From: Pseudomonas zanjanensis
Lineage (GTDB): Bacteria > Pseudomonadota > Gammaproteobacteria > Pseudomonadales > Pseudomonadaceae
Length of the DNA stretch: 64,000 nt
Assembly (NCBI RefSeq): GCF_014268745.2
Contig: NZ_JABWRB020000001.1
Span: forward strand, 434,001 to 498,000
Reading direction: 5' to 3'
Shown here: piece by piece, positions 1-8,520 of the stretch
Layout: each line of letters opens with the position of its first letter
How positions within the stretch are numbered: position 1 is the stretch's first letter
Program-made: the position numbers and the translations under genes
The notes under the pieces: generated by a model
Database searches by the model: none
Seen by the model: only the letters and a program-made list of their open reading frames with translations
Told to the model about the DNA's origin: nothing

Positions 1-657
1 GTTCAGGAATAGCACCGGCACGTTGATTTTCTTGGCCGCGTTGATATAGCACTGTTGGTCGCTGTGGAGCACGTCGGTGATGTGGAAGTGCATCTGCCCG
101 TACTCGTGCTCGGCCAGGCTGCTGACATGGCGATAGTTGAAGCGCTTGAACAGCGGCGGCAGATGCTTGCCGATGGTGCTGTTGACCAAGTGGCCGACAC
201 GGTCTCCGTCCAGGCTGCCCAGGTAGTCCACACCACGCTCCAGGTAGTCGCGCATCGGCGCATTGAGCACCGGCGAGAACGAGCTGATCACCGCTTTTTC
301 GATGCGCCGTGGCCGTTGGGCCAGGGCGCTCAGGGTGGCGGCGCCGCCCCAGGAAAACGACAGCACGTGCTCGGCGGCGAAGTGGTCGATCAGTTCCAGG
401 AGGATCTGCCCTTCGATCTCCTTCGTCAGCATTTTCTCGTGCCGATTGTGGGCCTTGGACTTGCCCGCGTAGGGCTGGTCGTACAGCACGACGTTGAATT
501 GCGGGTAGAGGTTTTTGGCGGTCTGTGCAAACGACGCGGTGGTGGCCATTGAGCCGTTGACCAGGATGATGGTCTTTTGTGCGGCGTCTGCGCGATAGAA
601 CTCCGTGTAAACCCGATACTGACCCTGTATATCCAGCACAGCGATTTCTGGCCTCAT
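1..657 (-). CDS. phaG: PhaG/RhlA-type 3-hydroxyacyl-ACP acyltransferase/thioesterase, C-terminus cut by window edge
   Basis: Alpha/beta-hydrolase-fold enzyme that takes (R)-3-hydroxyacyl chains from acyl-carrier protein of de novo fatty acid synthesis into mcl-polyhydroxyalkanoate precursors. The 219 visible residues begin MRPEIAVLDIQGQYRVYTEF, which I recognise as the PhaG N-terminus, and differ from RhlA at many positions. The nucleophile elbow is FSWGG with Ser102, the same position as in RhlA. The segments VNGSMATTASFAQ and RFNYRHVSSLAEHEYGQMHF also fit this family. The start ATG has AGGAG about 9 bases upstream. The catalytic His and the last ~70 residues lie beyond base 1. It stands alone, 310 bases downstream of rsuA. 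The family call is firm; PhaG rather than RhlA rests on remembered sequence. Confidence 0.9.
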   Translation of the reverse strand, partial: MRPEIAVLDIQGQYRVYTEFYRADAAQKTIILVNGSMATTASFAQTAKNLYPQFNVVLYDQPYAGKSKAHNRHEKMLTKEIEGQILLELIDHFAAEHVLSFSWGGAATLSALAQRPRRIEKAVISSFSPVLNAPMRDYLERGVDYLGSLDGDRVGHLVNSTIGKHLPPLFKRFNYRHVSSLAEHEYGQMHFHITDVLHSDQQCYINAAKKINVPVLFLN

Positions 658-792
658 GTCATAAGACTCCTGGCAAGCGGGTATGCGCGCAATGAGATTG
701 CACGGGCAATGTGACAGGTAGGCATACGCCTGGAAGATAAGGCCCATGTCGATCCATGAAAGCCGGTCGACGGGTATTGTTATGGCGGGCAG

Positions 793-837
793 TTTGCCGG
801 GCGGATAAGGCGGAACCTGAGGGTTCCCGCCGGCAAA
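793..837. repeat. Inverted repeat between rsuA and phaG
   Basis: Outer arms TTTGCCGG (793-800) and CCGGCAAA (830-837) enclose an inner imperfect stem made of GCGGAACC and GGTTCCCGC. Neither side is followed by a clear T run, so it is not a standard terminator for rsuA. It could be a processed 3' end of the rsuA transcript or a structure in the phaG leader. The rest of the 658-967 gap shows no coding sequence or confident promoter. Confidence 0.4.
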
Positions 838-967
838 AAGTTTCTTAGAGGTATGAGGTGACTCATCGGTCACATTTCGGCCGACGGTTTGATTCAAGCA
901 GGGGGGCGACCGTTGCGCAAGTCCCTATCGGAAAATTGTTCGACACTTCTGCCCAGCGGTAGCGGGC

Positions 968-1660
968 TCAGATGAGCTGGACTTCTTCAGGGCGCAAGGC
1001 CCGGTATTGGCCAGGCGCTAAATGAGCGTCCAACACCAGCGGGCCCATGCGCTCGCGGTGGAGGCGCAGCACCTTGTTGTTGAAGTGGCCGAACATGCGT
1101 TTGACCTGGTGGTAACGTCCTTCCACGATGCTCAAGCGCGCCGACTTTTCCCCCAGCAGTGTCAGTTCTGCCGGCTGGGTGGTGAGGTCTTCGAAGGCGA
1201 AGTACATGCCTCGGGCGAAGGTGTCGGCGTATTCGGCGGTGATGGTTTGCTCGGTTTCGACGTAGTAGACCTTGGGCAGTTTGGTCTGCGGTTGGGTCAG
1301 GCGTCGGGACCAGGTTCCATCATTGGTGATCAGCATCAGCCCGGTGGTGTTGAAATCCAGGCGCCCGGCGATATGCAGATCGTCCTTGTCCGGTTCGTCC
1401 AGCCAGTCGAGCACGGTAGGGTGTTGCGGATCGCGCGTGGCGCTGACACAGCCGGGCGGCTTGTGCAGCATGAAGTAGCGCGCGGGGCGGCCGGCTTGCA
1501 GCACGTCGTCATCGACTTCGACGCGACTGAACTCACGGACCGGGGCATGGGGATCGCTGACGGTCTGGCCGTCGATTCGCACTCGGCGTTCCACCAGCAA
1601 CAGGCGCACTTGTTGGCGATTGAATCGCGGCAGATTGCTGAGGAAACGGTCGACGCGCAT
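968..1660 (-). CDS. rsuA: 16S rRNA pseudouridine(516) synthase, RsuA family
   Basis: Makes pseudouridine in the small-subunit rRNA. The 230-residue protein starts MRVDRFLSNLPRFNRQQVR, an S4 RNA-binding domain over about residues 1-60, followed by the RsuA/RluB-type catalytic domain. The motif GRLDFNTTG holds the catalytic Asp102, and the C-terminal EGRYHQVKRMFG is typical of the family. Length matches E. coli RsuA. A longer open frame continues upstream to 1897, but the ATG at 1660 begins exactly at the S4 domain. It lies 35 bases downstream of the CWC gene and is probably co-transcribed with it and the GGDEF gene. RluB/E/F-type relatives are the alternative. Confidence 0.85.
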   Translation of the reverse strand: MRVDRFLSNLPRFNRQQVRLLLVERRVRIDGQTVSDPHAPVREFSRVEVDDDVLQAGRPARYFMLHKPPGCVSATRDPQHPTVLDWLDEPDKDDLHIAGRLDFNTTGLMLITNDGTWSRRLTQPQTKLPKVYYVETEQTITAEYADTFARGMYFAFEDLTTQPAELTLLGEKSARLSIVEGRYHQVKRMFGHFNNKVLRLHRERMGPLVLDAHLAPGQYRALRPEEVQLI

Positions 1661-1695
1661 GGGCAGTTCAGGCAGGGCAGCGGAGGGCGGGCATC

Positions 1696-1914
1696 TTACG
1701 CGATTGGCCGGGGCTTGGCGCGCAACTGGATGTCGACCCGCGCGCAATGCGGGCACAGGCAGGACTGATCCCGCAGTTCGGCCGGCAATGCTTCGAGCAC
1801 GGCCGGGTCGATGCTTACGCTGTAGCACCAGCAGGGCCGGTCGGCGGTTCGAGGGTCGGCCAGGGTGCAGTCGTTGGTGCTGCCGCAGGCCGGGCAAAGG
1901 TCGGGTTTATTCAT
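1696..1914 (-). CDS. Cysteine-rich CWC family protein
   Basis: A 72-residue protein with two CxxC pairs (CPACG near the N-terminus, CPHC near the C-terminus) and a CWCYS motif in the middle, the signature of the small CWC family. The cysteines look like a zinc site, but function is unknown. The ATG at 1914 overlaps the end of the upstream GGDEF gene by 8 bases, which supports both this start and translational coupling. An open frame extends further 5', but that part has no family resemblance and overlaps the GGDEF gene. Confidence 0.75.
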   Translation of the reverse strand: MNKPDLCPACGSTNDCTLADPRTADRPCWCYSVSIDPAVLEALPAELRDQSCLCPHCARVDIQLRAKPRPIA

Positions 1915-2653
1915 AACTGGAGTGAGGCATTTCCACGCAGGTTCGGTTGCACCCGGTCTGCCGGGCGCGTTGCAGCGCATGATCGGTCCGCGACAGCAGG
2001 CTGTGCAAGGTGTCTTCGTCCTGCAGGGTGGTGAGCCCGAGGCTGACGGTGACCTGCAATTGTTTTCCACTGCAGAAATAACGCTGTTTTTCGATGTGCT
2101 GACGAATTTTCTCAGCGATTCTCAGACCGGTCGGTCCATCGGTGTCCTTGAGTAGGACGACAAAGGCGTCGGCGCTCCAACGACACACGATGTCCGAATG
2201 CCGCAGGCTCTCGGTCAGGTTGCGGGCGAAGCCGGTCAGCAGTTGATCGGTGGCGATATGACCGTGGGTGGTGTCCAGCCGCTTGAAGTCGTCCAGCTCC
2301 ACCAGCAGCGCCGTCAAGGGCCTGGGCTCGCGCTGGGCTTCGTGCAGGGCTTGCACGGCCAGCAGGTCGAAGCCACGGCGGTTAGGCAATTCGGTCAGGC
2401 CGTCTAGGGTGGCCTGGGCATCGATGCGCTGTTGGTAGCTGTTGATTAGCCGATAGAGGATGGCCAGGACAGCCAGTGTCACGAGCAGGCCGATCAGCAG
2501 GTTCACATACAGGGTCTTGAGAATGTGCTCGCGTACCGAGACATGGGCCGCGTAATAGCCCAGCAATGCAATGATCAGGAAACCTGTACCGAGCAGCGCG
2601 ACCACGGCAAGCAGCGGCTTGCGCTGGGAATACAACGACGAACGGAGCGACAT
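1907..2653 (-). CDS. Membrane GGDEF-domain protein with degenerate active site
   Basis: 248 residues: two hydrophobic segments (about 12-34 and 47-68) with only a short loop between them, then a GGDEF fold from about residue 80 (DGLTELPNRRGF, LVELDDFKRLDTTHGH). GGDEF domains normally make cyclic di-GMP. Here the signature loop reads RWSADAF at 158-164, so both glycines and the Glu of GG(D/E)EF are changed. The first metal Asp (LVELDDFK) is kept. I infer a receptor-type or inactive domain rather than a working cyclase. There is no RxxD inhibitory site at the usual place. It overlaps the CWC gene by 8 bases. Confidence 0.8.
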   Translation of the reverse strand: MSLRSSLYSQRKPLLAVVALLGTGFLIIALLGYYAAHVSVREHILKTLYVNLLIGLLVTLAVLAILYRLINSYQQRIDAQATLDGLTELPNRRGFDLLAVQALHEAQREPRPLTALLVELDDFKRLDTTHGHIATDQLLTGFARNLTESLRHSDIVCRWSADAFVVLLKDTDGPTGLRIAEKIRQHIEKQRYFCSGKQLQVTVSLGLTTLQDEDTLHSLLSRTDHALQRARQTGCNRTCVEMPHSSYE

Positions 2654-2736
2654 GGCGATTCCCTTGGCGCAGACCCAATGAAGTCAGTTTAGTGGCCTTG
2701 TGGGAAAAGACATTCGGATTTTCAGGTTTGTAGGAC

Positions 2737-2765
2737 GGTGATGAGGAACAAGTGCCCTCACCACC
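2737..2765 (-). terminator. Possible terminator of the guanidine operon
   Basis: Just after the allophanate hydrolase stop, 10-base arms GGTGGTGAGG and CCTCATCACC (minus-strand reading, one mismatch) surround a 9-base loop. No good U run follows, so it is a weak intrinsic terminator or a 3'-end protecting hairpin. Confidence 0.35.
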
Positions 2766-2774
2766 GGTTCAGCC

Positions 2775-4553
2775 TTATTCCAGGCTACGCAGATAAGCCC
2801 GCCATCCTCCCAGGTGACTGATGTCCCGCGCGCCTTCCAGGCCATACGGCTCGCAGATGAATCCGCTTTCCCAGCGGCCATCGGCCAGTTGCACCTTGCC
2901 CAGCCCCAACGGTGCGGGAATACCCGTCAGGAACGAGCCCAGTTCACTGCTCGGCAGTTCCCAGACCTCGACCTCGATCGCCACGCCGCCTTCCCTGACC
3001 CGAACCATGCCGGGACGCAAGGGTGGGTCGCCGGCCAAGGCGTGGAGACGGTAATCCGCTGAGCTTTGGGTGGCCTCGATCAGTCGGGCACTGCGTTGCT
3101 TGAGCTGCCAGTTCAGCGCCAACCCGTCCAGGTGGGCGCCGCACACGACCAGCCGCGCCCGGTCGTGGCGCGCCGGGTTGGCGGGCGCTGGCAAGGCTTT
3201 GTCCTGTTGCCGTTGCAAGGCATCGGCCACGCTCAAGAGGTATTGATCGGTGAAGGCTCGACCGAACAGCGTCACGCCCCAGGGCAAGCCGTTGCTCATG
3301 AAAGCACTGGGAACGGCGACGGCGGCGTAGTCCAGCAGGTTCATGAAATTGGTGTAGTACCCCAGCTCCGAGTTGCGCAGCACCGGTTCGGCGGCCAGTT
3401 CGGCGAGGGTCACCGGACGACCGATGGTCGGGGTGAGGACGCAATCGAGCGTGTCCATGGCCCGGTCGCATAGGGCTTTTAGCGCTTGCAAACGGTAGCG
3501 GGCACGGAAGGTTTGTACGCCATCCACCGTAGGCGCTTTCGCCAGCACCGCACGGATGACCGGCAGTACGGCCTCCGGCTCGCGTTCCATCAATGGCCCG
3601 GCAACGCTGTAGCGTTCGGCCACCCAGGGGCCTTCATACAGCAACCGTGCGGCCTCCAGGAACGGTGATAAGTCCAGTTCCACGGCTTCGCCGCCCAGTT
3701 GTTCGAGTCGCTCGATGGCTTCCTGGAACAATTGCGGACCTTCATGACAGCCGAAAAACGCCAAGTCCTGTTGGCGCGGCACGCCGAAACGAAAGCGCCG
3801 GGGCACGCCGAATGCGATGCCATCGTTCCACTGCGGGTTGCGGCGGCTGTAGTCGTCACGAGGGTCTGGCCGGGCCGTCAGCGCCAAGAGCTGGCTGGCT
3901 TCCTTTGCTGTCGCCGTGAAGGCCGTGACGCAGTCCAGCGTGCGACAGGCCGGGACCACGCCCGCCGTGGAGATCAACCCCAGGGTGGCTTTCAATCCCA
4001 CCAGATTGTTCAGCGCCGCGGGTACCCGACCGGAGCCGGCGGTATCGGTGCCCAGGGCAAAACTCGCCACGCCCAAGGCCACGGCCAAGGACGAGCCGGC
4101 GCTCGACCCACCGGCCGGGAAGTCGGGCAACACGCTGTTGCGGCAGGCGCCGTAGGGCGAGCGGGTGCCATTGAGCCCGGTGGCGAATTGGTCGAGGTTG
4201 GTCTTGCCCAGGGGGATCGCGCCCAGTGCCAGCAACTGCTCGACAATGGTCGCCGAGCGTGGCGGTACGTAGGCAAATGCCGGACAGGCTGCGGTGGTTG
4301 GAATGCCGGCCAGGTCGATGTTGTCCTTGATGGCAAACGGCACGCCGTACAGCGGCAGGCTCTCCAGGTCGCGGCTTTCCAATGCGGTCAGGTAGGGTTC
4401 CAGTTCTTCGGCCGTCAGCAGGTGGATGAATAGGTGATAGTCCGGGTTCAGCGCCGCGGCCTTTTCCCGCAGGCCCAACAGCAATTGGCGTGGCGTCAGT
4501 TCGCCGCTGCGGTAGGTGTTGCGCAGGTCGTCCAAGCGAAGAGAGAGGTTCAT
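2775..4553 (-). CDS. atzF: Allophanate hydrolase
   Basis: Splits allophanate into ammonium and CO2, the last step after the biotin-dependent carboxylase. 592 residues: amidase-signature domain (about 1-440) and the C-terminal allophanate hydrolase domain (about 470-592). The Ser-cisSer-Lys triad can be read as Lys76 (AIKDNID), Ser150 (GGSSAGSS) and Ser174 (DTAGSGR). The ATG at 4553 begins MNLSLRLDDLR and lies 22 bases after the carboxylase stop; a longer frame exists upstream but overlaps that gene. It is the last gene of the riboswitch-controlled operon. With the deiminase genes upstream it serves guanidine rather than urea assimilation (inference from context). Confidence 0.92.
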   Translation of the reverse strand: MNLSLRLDDLRNTYRSGELTPRQLLLGLREKAAALNPDYHLFIHLLTAEELEPYLTALESRDLESLPLYGVPFAIKDNIDLAGIPTTAACPAFAYVPPRSATIVEQLLALGAIPLGKTNLDQFATGLNGTRSPYGACRNSVLPDFPAGGSSAGSSLAVALGVASFALGTDTAGSGRVPAALNNLVGLKATLGLISTAGVVPACRTLDCVTAFTATAKEASQLLALTARPDPRDDYSRRNPQWNDGIAFGVPRRFRFGVPRQQDLAFFGCHEGPQLFQEAIERLEQLGGEAVELDLSPFLEAARLLYEGPWVAERYSVAGPLMEREPEAVLPVIRAVLAKAPTVDGVQTFRARYRLQALKALCDRAMDTLDCVLTPTIGRPVTLAELAAEPVLRNSELGYYTNFMNLLDYAAVAVPSAFMSNGLPWGVTLFGRAFTDQYLLSVADALQRQQDKALPAPANPARHDRARLVVCGAHLDGLALNWQLKQRSARLIEATQSSADYRLHALAGDPPLRPGMVRVREGGVAIEVEVWELPSSELGSFLTGIPAPLGLGKVQLADGRWESGFICEPYGLEGARDISHLGGWRAYLRSLE

Positions 4554-4575
4554 CGTGTTAATCCTTTGATTGAGT

Positions 4576-7500
4576 TCAGTCACGGTCCAGTACCACGACG
4601 CGCTGTCCGGCGCGCACCGCCGAGCCAGGCTGCACGCGCACCTCGCGCACCACGCCGGCGGAAGGCGCAAGCAGCGGGATTTCCATTTTCATCGACTCCA
4701 GAATGACCAGCACATCACCGACGGCGACCCGCGTGCCAACGTCGACCTGCACCTGCCAGAGGTTGCCGGCGATGTGGCTGTCGACACTCAGTTGACCGTC
4801 GCTCAACTGCGAATCTTCGCTTGGCGCGATGGTCGGTTCTTCGCTGTCGAAATGCGCCTGGCCACTGGCGATCCAACGCTCGCGCTCGGCGTCGAAGGCG
4901 CCTTGTTGCTGTTGTCGGAACGCGGCGATGCTGTCGGCTTCCTGCACCAGGAAACGCTGGTAGTCGGCAAGGTTGAGCTGGCTGTGCTCGATCTCCAGGT
5001 CGAAGCGGCCCAGCGGGAATTCGCGGCGGATGTGCAGCAGTTCGTCGGCACTGACCGGGTAGAAGCGGATCTGGTCGAAGAATCGCAGCAACCAGGGCTT
5101 GCCGTCGAAGGCAGCGACCTCCCGATACCGATTCCACATCTGCAACGTGCGCCCGACGAACTGATAGCCGCCAGGCCCTTCCATGCCATATACGCACATA
5201 TAGGCGCCGCCGATGCCCACCGAGTTTTCCGCGGTCCAGGTCCGGGCCGGGTTGTATTTGGTGGTCACCAGTCGGTGGCGTGGGTCGAGCGGCGTGGCGA
5301 CCGGCGCACCGAGGTAGACGTCCCCCAGGCCCATCACCAGGTAGCTGGCATCGAACACCGTGCGTTGCACCTCGTCGAGATTGGGCAGGTCGTTGATGCG
5401 TCGAATGAACTCCAGGTTGCTCGGGCACCAGGGCGCGTCCTTGCGCACCGTGGTCATGTATTTTTCAATGGCCAGCTGACAGGCCGGATCATCCCAGGAC
5501 AGCGGCAGGTGGACGATGCGCGAGGGCACTTGCAGGTCCTGCGCGGCGCACACCGCGTCCCATTCACCGACGACGATGCTCAGCAGCTCGGCCAGGGGCA
5601 TTTGCTCGGGTTGGTAGTGCACTTGCAGCGAGCGAATGCCTGGCGTCAGGTCGATCACGCCGTGCAGTTGTTTGTGTTCCAAGGCCTGCATCAAGGCGTG
5701 GGCGCGGAAGCGCAGGACCAGGTCCAGTTCGGCGGCGCCGATTTCCAGCAGCAGATGGGTGTCGCCAGATAACCTTGCCACCAGACGCGTATCGTCCTGG
5801 CCAATATCCAACACCACAGGCGACACCATCCCCTGTGGGAGCGGGCTTGCTCGCGAAAGCAATGGCACAGTCAACATTGATGTATCTGACAGACCGTTTT
5901 CGCGAGCAAGCCCGCTCCCACATTGATCCCATTTCAAGGCGAGAGATCGGGCGGTGGAGATATCTACCGGCACAAACCGCACCTTGTCCCCTGCCTTGAG
6001 CTGCCCCAACTGCCAGAGGTCCGCTTCGATCACCGTCACCGGGCAGACAAAACCGCCCAGGCTCGGACCGTCGGGGCCGAGGATGACGGGCATGTCGCCA
6101 GTGAAGTCCACGGCACCGATGGCGTAGGGGTTGTCATGGATATTGGACGGATGCAGCCCAGCCTCGCCCCCGTCGGCGCGGACCCATTCGGGTTTCGGCC
6201 CGATCAGTCGCACGCCGGTGCGGCTGGAGTTGAAGTGCACTTCCCAGGCGGTGTCGAAGAATGTCTGGATGTAGCGCTCGGTGAAATATTCGGGCGCGCC
6301 GTGGGGACCGTAGATCACGCGGATCTGCCGCACGCTCGGCAACTCCAGGACCGGTGCGCGCGTTGGCGCCAGCGTCGAGTGCTTGTCCAGCGGCGCCAGG
6401 TGCAGCACGTCACCGGTGCACAGCGCGCGTCCGCCATGGCCGCCGAACTGACCGAGGGTAAAGGTGCTTTTACTGCCCAGGTAATCCGGTACTTGCACGC
6501 CGCCTTGCAGGCACAGATAGCTGCGCGCCCCGGCACCCGCGATGTTGCCAATCGCAAGGGTAGAGCCGGCAGCAATCGACAACGGAGTGTTCATCGGCAC
6601 GGCTTCACCGTCGAGCGTGAGGCCGATCACCGCACCGGTCACCGCCACCCGGGTAGCGCAGTTGAAACGCAGCAGCGGCCCGTTCATGGTGATTTCCAAT
6701 GCCGCCGCACCGTCCTCGTTGCCGAGCAGGCGATTGCCCAGGCGCAGCGAGCGGCTGTCCATCGGTCCCGACGGCGGCACCCCCACCGCCCAATAACCGA
6801 GACGGCCGGGATAGTCCTGGACGCTGGTCTGGGTGCCGGGGCTGAGCACTTCCACGGTGTTGGCGCGGTAGACCAATGCCTCCAGACAGCGGGTCCAGGG
6901 TTGGCCGCTGGCAAACGGCGGGTCGAGGAGAATCTGTTGCAGGTAATGGCGGTTGGTTTCGACGCCGTACAACACGCTTTCGTCCAGCGCTTGGTGCAAG
7001 CCCAGGCGCGCCTGCTCGCGGGTCGGCGCCCAGCGAATGACCTTGGCGATCATCGGGTCGAAGTAGGGCGGGACCTGGCAACCGGCCTCGACCCAGGTGT
7101 CGATGCGCAACTGTTTGCCGTCGGCCTCCGGGAATTTCACGGCGGTCAGCAGCCCCGGACTTGGCTGGAAATCCCGGCCTGGGTCCTCGGCATACAAGCG
7201 TGCCTGGATCGCGTGACCCTCGGCTTTCAATCCCTGGCGCAACTCGCTCAGCGGCGGCAGATCACCGGCCGCCAGTTGCACCATCCAGCGCACCAGGTCC
7301 ACGTCCCAAACCTGCTCGGTGACGCCGTGCTCGACTTGCAGGCGGGTGTTCACTTCCAGGAAATAGAAGCGCCCCGCGTCGCTGTCGAGCACGAACTCCA
7401 CAGTGCCGGCGCTGCGGTAGTTCACGGCCTGGGCCAGCTGGATCGCCGCCGTGCAGAGTGCCTCGGCCATGCCCTCGGGCAGGTTCGGCGCCGGGGTTTC

Positions 7501-8217
7501 CTCGAGGACTTTCTGGTTGCGCCGTTGTACCGAGCAGTCGCGCACGCCCAGGGCGATCACTTGGCCCTGGCCGTCGCCGAACACCTGCACTTCCAGGTGC
7601 CGCGCGCGTTCGATGTACTTTTCGATGAACACCCCGGCGTCGCTGAAGTTGTTCTGGCCCAGGCGCTTGACCGCTTCGAAGGATTCGCTCAGGTCGGCGG
7701 CGCTGCGACACACGCGCATGCCGATGCCGCCGCCGCCCGCGGTACTTTTGAGCATCACCGGATAGCCAACCTGTGTGCCGGCCAACAGCGCGGCGTCGAG
7801 GCTGTCGAGCAGTTCGGTGCCTTCGAGCAGCGGCACGCCGTGGCGACGCGCCAGGTCGCGGGCGGTGTGCTTGAGTCCGAACACACGCAGTTGCTCTGGC
7901 GTCGGACCGATGAAGGCAATACCGGCAGCTTCGCACGCTTGCGCGAAGGCGGCGTTTTCCGAGAGAAAGCCGTAGCCGGGATGGATCGCGGTCGCGCCAC
8001 TGCTTTTGGCAATCGCCAAAAGCTTGTCCACCGCCAGGTAAGTACCGGCCGCCGCGCCTTCGCCCAGGCAGTGGGCTTCATCGGCCTGGAGGATATGCAA
8101 GCTGGCGGCGTCGGCCTGGGAATACACTGCGACGCCTTCGACCTTCAGCTCACGCAAGGTCCGCAGGATGCGGCAGGCGATGGCGCCACGGTTGGCGATC
8201 AGGATTTTTTCGAACAT
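4576..8217 (-). CDS. Biotin-dependent guanidine (urea) carboxylase with in-frame REP-derived insert
   Basis: Annotated by homology as urea carboxylase; enzymes encoded in ykkC-riboswitch operons beside UAAP genes are known to prefer guanidine and make carboxyguanidine. 1213 residues. Domains in order: biotin carboxylase (1-450; IANRGAIACRILR and the ATP-grasp GGGGIGMRV loop), KipA/AHS2-type carboxyltransferase half (about 465-760), KipI/AHS1-type half (about 800-1020), linker, and biotinyl domain with ESMKME, Lys1177 carrying biotin. Residues about 766-795 are encoded by a complete REP doublet, in frame and without a stop, in the linker between the two carboxyltransferase halves. All catalytic motifs I can recognise are intact, so it is probably functional. 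The ATG at 8217 follows a GAGGGGG stretch. Confidence 0.88.
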   Translation of the reverse strand: MFEKILIANRGAIACRILRTLRELKVEGVAVYSQADAASLHILQADEAHCLGEGAAAGTYLAVDKLLAIAKSSGATAIHPGYGFLSENAAFAQACEAAGIAFIGPTPEQLRVFGLKHTARDLARRHGVPLLEGTELLDSLDAALLAGTQVGYPVMLKSTAGGGGIGMRVCRSAADLSESFEAVKRLGQNNFSDAGVFIEKYIERARHLEVQVFGDGQGQVIALGVRDCSVQRRNQKVLEETPAPNLPEGMAEALCTAAIQLAQAVNYRSAGTVEFVLDSDAGRFYFLEVNTRLQVEHGVTEQVWDVDLVRWMVQLAAGDLPPLSELRQGLKAEGHAIQARLYAEDPGRDFQPSPGLLTAVKFPEADGKQLRIDTWVEAGCQVPPYFDPMIAKVIRWAPTREQARLGLHQALDESVLYGVETNRHYLQQILLDPPFASGQPWTRCLEALVYRANTVEVLSPGTQTSVQDYPGRLGYWAVGVPPSGPMDSRSLRLGNRLLGNEDGAAALEITMNGPLLRFNCATRVAVTGAVIGLTLDGEAVPMNTPLSIAAGSTLAIGNIAGAGARSYLCLQGGVQVPDYLGSKSTFTLGQFGGHGGRALCTGDVLHLAPLDKHSTLAPTRAPVLELPSVRQIRVIYGPHGAPEYFTERYIQTFFDTAWEVHFNSSRTGVRLIGPKPEWVRADGGEAGLHPSNIHDNPYAIGAVDFTGDMPVILGPDGPSLGGFVCPVTVIEADLWQLGQLKAGDKVRFVPVDISTARSLALKWDQCGSGLARENGLSDTSMLTVPLLSRASPLPQGMVSPVVLDIGQDDTRLVARLSGDTHLLLEIGAAELDLVLRFRAHALMQALEHKQLHGVIDLTPGIRSLQVHYQPEQMPLAELLSIVVGEWDAVCAAQDLQVPSRIVHLPLSWDDPACQLAIEKYMTTVRKDAPWCPSNLEFIRRINDLPNLDEVQRTVFDASYLVMGLGDVYLGAPVATPLDPRHRLVTTKYNPARTWTAENSVGIGGAYMCVYGMEGPGGYQFVGRTLQMWNRYREVAAFDGKPWLLRFFDQIRFYPVSADELLHIRREFPLGRFDLEIEHSQLNLADYQRFLVQEADSIAAFRQQQQGAFDAERERWIASGQAHFDSEEPTIAPSEDSQLSDGQLSVDSHIAGNLWQVQVDVGTRVAVGDVLVILESMKMEIPLLAPSAGVVREVRVQPGSAVRAGQRVVVLDRD
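5834..5922. repeat. REP doublet inside the carboxylase coding sequence
   Basis: Two inverted REP units, TGTGGGAGCGGGCTTGCTCG (from 5834) and its complement ending at 5922, separated by a short spacer: the standard outward doublet of this genome. It is read in the coding frame of the carboxylase as about 30 residues containing CGSGLARE and LLSRASPLPQG, with no stop codon. Confidence 0.95.
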
Positions 8218-8333
8218 GGCATTGCCCCCTCAGGCATGCGTGCTGCCTGAACTGGGATGCGGGCCGTCCCGCAGTTTTCGATGGCCGCCGGGGTCGTCCC
8301 TGGCGACAAACCTCCAAACACCACTGCCCCCCT

Positions 8334-8422
8334 TGTAGGAGCGAGCCTGCTCGCGATAGCGGTGGTACATCCAGCATCAATGTGACTGACAGACCGCTAT
8401 CGCGAGCAGGCTCGCTCCCACA
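8334..8422. repeat. REP doublet between carboxylase and deiminase genes
   Basis: Inverted units of the GGAGCGAGCCTGCTCGCGA type sit in the only long gap of the operon (8218-8520, 303 bases). On the polycistronic mRNA it would form a stable hairpin that may separate upstream and downstream message levels. The rest of the gap shows no gene. Confidence 0.93.
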
Positions 8423-8520
8423 GGGGATGGGTGGTGTTCATAAAATCTGTGTTTATTTGATGCACTGCCCCGACCGGCTCTGGCACAACGCGAACAACCA
8501 GCGGCGCAGGCGGGTGAGTT

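Noticed and set aside
5923..8250. Open frame of 775 codons on the plus strand opposite the carboxylase gene
   Set aside because: Antisense shadow caused by high third-position GC; no ribosome site, low-complexity His/Gln/Arg-rich product and no familiar protein. The same applies to 4570-5772, 11296-12537, 15867-16865, 17080-18399, 25073-26815 and the minus frames 29797-30972, 51743-53230 and 54148-55296.
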